A DNA stretch of 64,000 nucleotides from Natrialbaceae archaeon (GTDB lineage Archaea; Halobacteriota; Halobacteria; Halobacteriales; Natrialbaceae): contig PWMF01000215.1 in NCBI GenBank assembly GCA_003559215.1, positions 1 through 64,000 of the forward strand, read 5' to 3'. The position numbers and the translations under genes are program-made. Shown here one piece after another: positions 57,255 through 64,000 of the stretch; the first letter of the stretch is position 1; the number at the start of each line of letters is the position of its first letter. The notes under the pieces were generated by a model that was given only the letters and a program-made list of their open reading frames with translations, was not told the origin of the DNA and did not search any database.

Positions 57255-57845
57255 ATGTCCGAACAGATACTCTTGCTGGCCGGCGACTTCGTCGAGGACT
57301 ACGAGGTAATGGTGCCGTTCCAGGCGTTACAGGCCGTAGGCCACGACGTCCACGCGGTCTGTCCCGAGAAGGGGGCCGGCGACCAGTGTCCGACGGCGAT
57401 CCACGACTTCGAGGGCGACCAGACCTACACTGAGAAGCCGGGGCACAACTTCGAGCTGACCCACGAGTTCGACGCGGTCGACCCGAGCGACTACGACGCG
57501 CTCGTCGTTCCCGGCGGTCGCGCACCCGAGTACCTCCGCACGTACGACGAGGTCCTCGAGACCGTGCGGCACTTCTTCGAGGAAGACAAACCCGTCGCGT
57601 CGCTGTGTCACGGGCTGCAGATCCTCGCGGCCGCGGACGTGCTCGAGGGACGAACATGTACGGCCTATCCCGCTCTCGAGGCCGATATGCGCCAGGCCGG
57701 CGCGGAGTGGGAGGAGGGTGTCGCACGGGACGGCAACCTCGTGACCGCCCAGGCCTGGCCCGATCACCCCGAGTGGCTCGCGGCGTTTCTCGACCTGGTG
57801 GGGACCGACCTCGAACGGGCGATCCCCGGGGCGGCCGACGACTGA
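57255..57845 (+). CDS. DJ-1/PfpI family protein
   Basis: [49 protein letters not shown]. Confidence 0.93.
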   Translation: MSEQILLLAGDFVEDYEVMVPFQALQAVGHDVHAVCPEKGAGDQCPTAIHDFEGDQTYTEKPGHNFELTHEFDAVDPSDYDALVVPGGRAPEYLRTYDEVLETVRHFFEEDKPVASLCHGLQILAAADVLEGRTCTAYPALEADMRQAGAEWEEGVARDGNLVTAQAWPDHPEWLAAFLDLVGTDLERAIPGAADD

Positions 57846-57906
57846 CGACCGACGACTGGCGCCCGCGAGTCGGCGTGCTTTTTGGGATCGGCCCCCACTC
57901 GCGGAT

Positions 57907-58644
57907 ATGAACGCCGTGACAGTCGACGACCTGCTCGCGCGGGAGCGACGCGGCGATCGGACGGCGCTAGTCGACGCGACCGGGCGCGAGTACGACCGCC
58001 ACTGGCTCTGTACCTCCTCGTGGAAGGCTGGCAACTTCCTTCGACACTCGGGCGTACGCGAGAGCGTCACCGTCGGCGTCGTCGGCGAGGGGCCCCTCGC
58101 CCTGCTCGCCTTTTTCGGGACGACCCTGCTCGAGGGGCGGACCCGGTTCGATCCGCCGACCGACCTCGCGAACGAGGACGCGTTCCGCGCTCTCGTCGCA
58201 CCGACCGAGTCGGGTTGGGGCTACGAGCTGCCGCCGGGTGCTCAGCGGGTCTACTACGGCGACCAGCCCGACGAACCGGGCGTCCACCACTTCGACGCCG
58301 GGCTCTGGAGCGAGAACCCCTCGTTCCCCCCGCTTTCGATCGAGCCGGAGACGGTGCTGGTGACCGACGGCGAGCGGACGCTCACCCACGGCGAGGCTCT
58401 CGAGGCGGCCCGCGCGGTCGTCGAGGAACACGATCTCGAGACTGACGATCGGGTCGTCGTCCGGGCACCGCTGTCGAATCCCGGAACCGTGATCGCCGGC
58501 GTGCTCGCGCCGCTACTGGTCGAGGGGACGATCGTTCTCACCGACAGGGCCGAGAGTGACCCAGAGAAACGCGGGGATGTCGCCGTCTCGAGCGATCCCG
58601 CCGCCGAGTCGGCCCGGATCGACGTCGACGCACTCGAGTACTGA
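57907..58644 (+). CDS. truncated acyl-CoA synthetase-like (ANL) protein
   Basis: N-terminal ANL-like pattern (LLARERRGDRTALVDATGREYDRHWL; LVTDGERTLTHGEALEAARAV...DRVVVRAPLSNPGTVIAGVLAPLL) without adenylation core motifs. Confidence 0.6.
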   Translation: MNAVTVDDLLARERRGDRTALVDATGREYDRHWLCTSSWKAGNFLRHSGVRESVTVGVVGEGPLALLAFFGTTLLEGRTRFDPPTDLANEDAFRALVAPTESGWGYELPPGAQRVYYGDQPDEPGVHHFDAGLWSENPSFPPLSIEPETVLVTDGERTLTHGEALEAARAVVEEHDLETDDRVVVRAPLSNPGTVIAGVLAPLLVEGTIVLTDRAESDPEKRGDVAVSSDPAAESARIDVDALEY

Positions 58645-58704
58645 GCGCCGAAACGGCCTCTCGCCTTGCATAACCTTTACTGACAGCTCGTGGTAGGGTC
58701 GTCC

Positions 58705-59277
58705 ATGCCAGACGTAGCCATCGTCGGCGGCGGGACAGCCGGATTGAGCGCGGCGCTTTTTACCGCGAAGAACGGCCTCGAGACTGCCGTCTTCGACACC
58801 GACGAGACCTGGATGCACAAGGCCCACCTGTTCAACTACCCAGGGATTCGCAGCATCAGCGGCAGCGAGTTCATGTCGGTTACCCGGGGTCAGGTCCAGG
58901 ATCGGGGCGCTGACCTCCACATGACCGAGGAGGTGACCGACGTGGAGGCGACCGACGACGGGTTCCGGATCGAGACCGCCGACAGCGAGTACGAGGCGAC
59001 TTACGTCGTGCTCGCGACCGGTGCCGACCGATCGATCGCCGAGGAAATCGGCTGCGAGTTCGACGGCGACGATACCGTCGACGTCAACCTCAGCATGGAG
59101 ACGAGCGTCGAGAACTGTTACGCGACGGGCGCGATGGTTCGCGCCGAGGAGTGGCAGGCGGTGATCGCCGCGGGCGACGGCGGCGCGGCGGCGCTCGATA
59201 TCCTCAGCGCCGAGAAGGGCGAACACTACCACGACTTCGACACGCCGGGCGACGTTCCGACGTTCGAGTCGGAGTAA
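58705..59277 (+). CDS. minimal thioredoxin-reductase-like FAD protein
   Basis: VAIVGGGTAGLSAALFTAKNGL; TSVENCYATGAMVRAEEWQAVIAAGDGGAAALDIL. Confidence 0.85.
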   Translation: MPDVAIVGGGTAGLSAALFTAKNGLETAVFDTDETWMHKAHLFNYPGIRSISGSEFMSVTRGQVQDRGADLHMTEEVTDVEATDDGFRIETADSEYEATYVVLATGADRSIAEEIGCEFDGDDTVDVNLSMETSVENCYATGAMVRAEEWQAVIAAGDGGAAALDILSAEKGEHYHDFDTPGDVPTFESE

Positions 59278-59342
59278 CAACGATCCGCCCTGCGTGTTCG
59301 TGGTCGGCGACTATTCGTGCGGCGGGCGCTTGTTAACGTAGT

Positions 59343-59852
59343 ATGAGCATCGACACACTCGAGGGGCTGTTCGTCTACAAACTCCGCCAGCAGTACTACG
59401 TCGAGCGGGAACTCGTCGAAACCCTCGACGAGCTGGCGACGAGCGCGAACAACGGGCGATTAACCCAGAGCTTCGCCGACCACCGCGACGAGACTCGAGC
59501 CCAGATCGAGCGACTCGAGGCCGTCTTCGAGGCGCTGGACGTTCGGGCGGAAACCCGGGAAGCACCGATCCTCGACGCGATCGACGCCCAGCGGCGCGGC
59601 TTCGAGGCCCAGATCGACGACGACGACCTCCTAGATACGGTGTATCTCAACGCCGGGCTGATGACCGAACGTGTCGAGATGACGACCTACGAGGGGCTGT
59701 CGATGCTCGCGACCGAACTCGGGCTCGACGAGACGGTCAGAGAGCCCCTCGAGGCGAACTACGACGAGGAGCAGTCGGCCCACGGCGAACTCGACACGCT
59801 GGCGGCTGCCTCCGAGATGAAGTCGCTGTGGGATCGACTGACGCCGTCGTGA
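59343..59852 (+). CDS. DUF892 / YciF-like ferritin-like protein
   Basis: FVYKLRQQYYVERELVETLDELA ... HRDETRAQIERLEAVFEAL. Confidence 0.85.
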   Translation: MSIDTLEGLFVYKLRQQYYVERELVETLDELATSANNGRLTQSFADHRDETRAQIERLEAVFEALDVRAETREAPILDAIDAQRRGFEAQIDDDDLLDTVYLNAGLMTERVEMTTYEGLSMLATELGLDETVREPLEANYDEEQSAHGELDTLAAASEMKSLWDRLTPS

Positions 59853-59870
59853 GCCGCCGTGGCGGTAATC

Positions 59871-60935
59871 TCAATCCCGCTTTAGGAGCCAGTCGACGAT
59901 CCGCGGCCACCCCCGCTCGTGGGCGACCTCCGCCACGGAGAGCCCGACGTGGCCGGTCGGAAGCTCGATGGTCTCGGTCTCGTCGCTCCCGATCTCCTCG
60001 AGAATCGGGATGCTCGCCTCCCGGGGAACGAACCTGTCGTCCTCACCGAGAGCGAGCAGGGTCGGGGCGTCGATCGCCGAGAGGTCCACCTGCTGGACGC
60101 CGAGTCGGAGCTCGTTCTCGATAAGTCGGTTCTCGAGGAGCAGGTCTCCGACGAACTCGCGGTAGAGCCGCGCCGGAACGTCGGGGCCGCCCAGGCCCCA
60201 CTCGAGTTTCCGCCCCCGTTCCTCGACGAACGCTGGATCGTCAAGTCGATCCCAGAGTCGAAGCGGTTCGGTGACGGTGTACTCGACCGGTTTCCGACAC
60301 GCGAGGCCGACCTCGAGCAGCGGCGTCGGAACGGCGTCGAACACCCTCGTTACCTGCTCGTGGTCGTGTCCGTCCGCGAGCGTCCGAAACAGCTCCATGT
60401 CGTCCCCGGCGCGAAAGTCGATCGGCGGTCCCTGGAGGACGAGCGTCCGGACGCGATCCGGAAACAGGGCGGCGTAGGCGACGACGAGCGGGACGGACGT
60501 CGAGTAGCCCAGCAGGTGTACCGACTCGGCCCCCTCCTGCTCGCGGACGGCGTCGACGCAGTTCGCGAGGAATCGCGTCACGTAGTCCTCGAGTCCGAGC
60601 GAGCGATCGATCGGCGACGGATCTCCCCAGTCGACGATGTAGACGGGGATCCCTCGCTCGAGGAACTGTCCGACGACGCTTCGATCCGCCGAGAAATCGA
60701 GGATTGAGGGATCGTTGATGAACGCGTAGGCGATCACTACCGGCGTCGCGTCGGTCGTCCCCTCCGGGTCGTACCGTCGGAGCCGAACCGGGGACTCCTC
60801 GTAGACCACGTCGTACGGCGTCTCGCCCGGTTCGGTCGCGGCGAGCTGGAGCGTTCGGTACGGCGCCTGCCCGAGCTTCCGGGGGGTTCGGGCGGTCCGA
60901 TCCGCGAGCTGGCGCGAGAGCTCGAGAAGGTCCAT
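59871..60935 (-). CDS. PhaC-like alpha/beta hydrolase with Ser nucleophile
   Basis: VIAYAFINDPSILDF, YIVDWGDPSPIDRSLGLEDYV, HLLGYSTSVPLV, LALGEDDRFVP, TGHVGLSV. Confidence 0.85.
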   Translation of the reverse strand: MDLLELSRQLADRTARTPRKLGQAPYRTLQLAATEPGETPYDVVYEESPVRLRRYDPEGTTDATPVVIAYAFINDPSILDFSADRSVVGQFLERGIPVYIVDWGDPSPIDRSLGLEDYVTRFLANCVDAVREQEGAESVHLLGYSTSVPLVVAYAALFPDRVRTLVLQGPPIDFRAGDDMELFRTLADGHDHEQVTRVFDAVPTPLLEVGLACRKPVEYTVTEPLRLWDRLDDPAFVEERGRKLEWGLGGPDVPARLYREFVGDLLLENRLIENELRLGVQQVDLSAIDAPTLLALGEDDRFVPREASIPILEEIGSDETETIELPTGHVGLSVAEVAHERGWPRIVDWLLKRD

Positions 60936-61016
60936 CTGTCGTCCGTAGTCGAACAGTCCACGCGCTTGAGTCACGCGCTTGCAGGGCTCGTCGCTGTCGA
61001 GCCCGCGGAGTCGGTG

Positions 61017-61961
61017 CTAATCCCCGGAGCGCGGGCGACCGGGGCTCGAGGCGGGCGGGGACGAACCGGCCGTCGGTTCGGCGGCCCCGCTCCCCCGCCG
61101 AAGCCGTCGCTTGGCACGCCCGGCGAGGTTTTTCAGCAGGATACGTCCCGAAAACGAGAGGCTGTGGCGCAGTTTCCGGTAGTAGACCTCGCCCAGCTCG
61201 GCCTCGGGGACGGTCGTCGGCTCGAACGTCGGATCCCGAAGGTTGGCGAAGCCCTCGCTCAGCAGCGAGATCTGTCGGCCCACGACGCGGTCGAAGACGT
61301 CCCACAGCGTGGGGCAGTCGTCGATCGGGACGTCGTCGTACGCGACGATCTCGCCGCCGTCGATCGACTCGTTCAGCCGCTGGAGCGTGGCGCCGCATCG
61401 GTCCTGCCCGTCGTGAAACACCGCCGGCGGCCCCATCCCCCGGTACGATCGAATGTCGGCTGGGTGGAAGCTCAGCACCCCGAACTCGGGCGCCTCGAGG
61501 ATCGGTCCGCGGACGAGTCCGAAGCCGAAAAGCACCAGCGCGTCACACTCCTCGGCGACGCGATCGACGACGGCGTCCGGAAACTCGTACCAGGTGCCGT
61601 CGGTTTCGGGCTCACACCGGACGTGGTCGGCCTCGGCGAGGGCGGCGACGTTCTCGACCGATTGGCGCCGCCAGAGCGGCCGCTCCTCGCCGATCAGCTT
61701 GGCGAGGTTGCGCTCAGCGAGCACGAGCGCCCACGCCCGCTGGCGCCCGAAAAGGCCGACGAACTGTCGGGCGTCCGCCAGCCCGAGCCGGTTTCGCGTG
61801 TTCCACGCCTCGGGGTCGCTGTCGGCTTTCTCCTCGTTAGTAACGACCAGCGACACCGTCACGTCGTGGTCGGCCTGTAGCTGCTCGAGGGCACGGACCT
61901 GCCACTCGTTGAGGTAGGAATCGGCCAGGATCCCGATCGTCTTCGGCCCGGATCGTGTCAT
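61017..61961 (-). CDS. formyltransferase-family protein
   Basis: VLSFHPADIRSYRGMGPPAVFHDGQDRCGATLQRLNESIDGGEIVAYDDVPI. Confidence 0.88.
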   Translation of the reverse strand: MTRSGPKTIGILADSYLNEWQVRALEQLQADHDVTVSLVVTNEEKADSDPEAWNTRNRLGLADARQFVGLFGRQRAWALVLAERNLAKLIGEERPLWRRQSVENVAALAEADHVRCEPETDGTWYEFPDAVVDRVAEECDALVLFGFGLVRGPILEAPEFGVLSFHPADIRSYRGMGPPAVFHDGQDRCGATLQRLNESIDGGEIVAYDDVPIDDCPTLWDVFDRVVGRQISLLSEGFANLRDPTFEPTTVPEAELGEVYYRKLRHSLSFSGRILLKNLAGRAKRRLRRGSGAAEPTAGSSPPASSPGRPRSGD

Positions 61962-62143
61962 GGTACGTTCGTCCGCCCGTCTCCCCCTTAGTTACAGTCA
62001 CCGTGCGTTCGGTTACGGGCTCCGAACAGAAGGGTAGACTCGCTCGTTACATCCCCGTCGAACTCAGTTCGGCAGCGAGCGGGAGCGCTCGGCTCGATAC
62101 GGACTCGTCGCCGGGCGCTCGAAGACAGGAAGAAAAGCGGCGA

Positions 62144-62434
62144 CTACGACTCCGAGAGCAGTTCCTCGACGTACTGCTGTTCCCACTCCCGGCGCGCCTC
62201 GAGTTCGCGCTTGCCCCGCCGCGTAACGGTGTAGAAGTTCGTCCGTCGGTCGACCTGGCCCTTTTCGACGAGCCCCTTGTCGACGAGCGTGTCGAGGTTC
62301 GGATACAGCCGTCCGTGGTGGATGTCCTTCTCGTAGTACCCCTCGAGTTCCTCCTGGATCGCCAGCCCGTGGGGCTCGTCCTGCCCCTCGATGACGTACA
62401 ACAGGTCCCGTTGAAAGCCGGTTAAATCGTACAT
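62144..62434 (-). CDS. PadR-family transcriptional regulator
   Basis: LTGFQRDLLYVIEGQDEPHGLAIQEELEGYYEKDIHHGRLYPNLDTLVDKGLVEKG. Confidence 0.92.
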   Translation of the reverse strand: MYDLTGFQRDLLYVIEGQDEPHGLAIQEELEGYYEKDIHHGRLYPNLDTLVDKGLVEKGQVDRRTNFYTVTRRGKRELEARREWEQQYVEELLSES

Positions 62435-62531
62435 GTTTTCTCGATTGAGCTATTGATATAATACGATATCGGAATCGAACCGATCCCTGAACCGAGTCCG
62501 CTCGTCCCGCTCGGACGGTCTCGAACGACGG

Positions 62532-62672
62532 TTATTTTGAGAGGGCCACGTCGGTACCGCGACACTCGGGACAGATTCGTTCGCCCCCGACCCTCGGATC
62601 CTCGTCACGAACCCTCCAGTTGAGTTCGTTCGCCTCCCCGCTCCAACGACACGTTCGACACTCGGATCGCAT
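62532..62672 (-). CDS. 46-aa zinc-ribbon-like protein (short start inside ORF 62532..62828)
   Basis: MRSECRTCRWSGEANELNWRVRDEDPRVGGERICPECRGTDVALSK; CxxC...CxxC. Confidence 0.5.
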   Translation of the reverse strand: MRSECRTCRWSGEANELNWRVRDEDPRVGGERICPECRGTDVALSK

Positions 62673-62882
62673 CGAGTCCGGTACACCGCGGGAAATGATA
62701 CCTCTTTTTGCACGGTAGCGAACAGGTGTCCGGATCGACCGAATCGGCGAGACACACTCGAGGGACAGCCTCGTGGCTGTAAAACGCACACGCGGCGAAC
62801 GTACAAGAAGGACGAACCCCGACGACACCCTCGCGGTGGCACCGTAGTTGGTCGAACGGAGCGGTCCGGCTCCGGGATCCGC

Positions 62883-63059
62883 TCACTCGGTCGTCGCGTA
62901 CGGATCGGTCGGCCTACTCTCCAGTACTTCGAACGACGTACCCCCGCAGGAACACTGGCGGACGCCGATCGGCTCGATCGCTCCGCCGTCGGACTGCCGG
63001 ACTGCGAATACGTTTCCACACTTCGTACACGTCCCGGCAGCCCTGGTTTTGGACGCCAT
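62883..63059 (-). CDS. 58-aa zinc-ribbon-like protein (not in the ORF track)
   Basis: Manual translation: MASKTRAAGTCTKCGNVFAVRQSDGGAIEPIGVRQCSCGGTSFEVLESRPTDPYATTE*. Confidence 0.55.
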   Translation of the reverse strand: MASKTRAAGTCTKCGNVFAVRQSDGGAIEPIGVRQCSCGGTSFEVLESRPTDPYATTE

Positions 63060-63732
63060 ACCTGTCCTATCAGTATCGCTCGATATAAGCCGTCCGTGAA
63101 TTCGAACGTAGTACCCGGGCTGTTACTACGGGAGTAACAACTTCGATCCACGACAGGGTGACAGCGCGTCGCGTTCGACCGCCGCTGTAGCCAGAACCCG
63201 CCTCGAGCGAGAGCGGACGGCGGTAAGGGGCCGAGTCGATTCAGCCCCGACTGACGGTCGACCATTCCGAGAAAGCGCGCGAGGTGAAGTCCCGCTTCAG
63301 CTCGCTCCGTGTGGTTCGTGTGTAGATGGTTCGTGGTGCGAGGTCGGTGGGATTGAGGGCATGACCTCTGACCGTTAGGGCAGTTCGAATAACTCCCCCA
63401 CCGACCACGTTGTTCTACTTAGGGTGGTTATAATAATCTTTTTATTAGTCAGGCATAATAAGAAGTTCAGCTGACCAGCTAAACATACTAGACGAGGCGC
63501 GGTTTCGACCGTGGATCGACCTCTTGCACGGTCGATCCTCGAGTCGACGGGGTTCCCGGACGAGCCGATGTTCCAGTCGCTCGGAACGCAGAGTTCGAAA
63601 CCTCGCGAAAGAGCAGCGATGGGGGGGGAGGGGAGTGGCCGGGGAACCCCACGAGCGATGCGTGTCAGAGGCGGTATTCCGCCGAACGTTTCCCACAACA
63701 CCGTATTGAAATAAATACTTTCTGTCCGACTT

Positions 63733-64000
63733 TTAGTTTTGCCTGTCGGCCCAGGCGAGGAACAGTTCCTCCTTCGAGGCCAATCCCTCGTCGGGCAGGG
63801 CGTGCTCGAGGACGTAGCTACTCGCCTCGTGTTCGTTGTCCCACATCGCCTGGTGGGCCTCCGGAAGGTCGTCCCAGTCGACGACCTCGGGGTCGGTGAG
63901 ATCGATCTCGCCAGCGTCGATCGCTTCGTTCAACTGTTCGACCTCGTAGGCGTTGCTGAGGTGCGTGCCGAGGATTTCGGCGGTCGGCATCAACACCTCG
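63733..64000 (-). CDS. C-terminal part of a medium-chain (zinc-type) dehydrogenase/reductase, truncated by window edge
   Basis: EVEQLNEAIDAGEIDLTDPEVVDWDDLPEAHQAMWDNEHEAS; frame open to the window end. Confidence 0.65.
   Translation of the reverse strand, partial: EVLMPTAEILGTHLSNAYEVEQLNEAIDAGEIDLTDPEVVDWDDLPEAHQAMWDNEHEASSYVLEHALPDEGLASKEELFLAWADRQN

Noticed and set aside
62470-62482. gaatcgaacc resembling a tRNA T-loop
   Set aside because: No flanking acceptor, anticodon or D-arm structure.
63375-63714. Overlapping ORFs on both strands near 63.4-63.7 kb
   Set aside because: Mutually overlapping, no motifs, includes an AT-rich promoter-like stretch; more likely intergenic.
1-64000. CRISPR array, rRNA operon or intact transposase/integrase
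   Set aside because: Scanned for regular short repeats with unique spacers, rRNA signatures and DDE/HUH/tyrosine-recombinase motifs; none recognised.

Overview
The window is a high-GC haloarchaeal chromosome segment: acidic proteome, Tat lipoproteins, and archaeal fibrillarin/Nop5, XPB/Bax1 and GrpE/DnaK/DnaJ genes. Main blocks: (1) 0.8-12.1 kb, a sugar-utilisation locus (HTH regulator, MalK/G/F/E-type ABC transporter, Tat-exported GH3 glycosidase, AGE-family epimerase, Gfo/Idh/MocA oxidoreductase). (2) 12-19 kb, GshA-type glutamate-cysteine ligase, short hybrid-cluster protein, fibrillarin-Nop5 operon, DUF2391 and DUF63 membrane proteins, inositol-monophosphatase family. (3) 19.2-20.5 kb, a non-standard patch: two overlapping microprotein ORFs missing from the ORF track, an IS200/IS605-type terminal hairpin without a transposase, tRNA-Leu(CAA) with a duplicated 3' end, and a small zinc-ribbon ORF. 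(4) 20.6-36.7 kb, housekeeping and metabolic genes, including a two-gene YeeE/YedE transporter with a glutaredoxin and a cysteine-free CysH-family protein. (5) 36.7-42.3 kb, a peptide-type ABC transporter with two ATPases fused. (6) 42.6-49.9 kb, Bax1 and XPB separated by unrelated genes including a sodium:solute symporter with an uncalled 49-aa partner ORF and an ASRT-type sensory rhodopsin transducer. (7) 50-53.6 kb, an insertion with AT-rich flanks between grpE and dnaK carrying a two-gene HEAT-repeat / HExxHxxGxxH operon, the best candidate for an undescribed system. (8) 53.9-64 kb, DnaK, DnaJ and assorted enzymes, including a PhaC-like protein with Ser at the usual Cys nucleophile position. 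No CRISPR array, rRNA or intact transposase was seen. All family calls were made by eye from the translated sequence.
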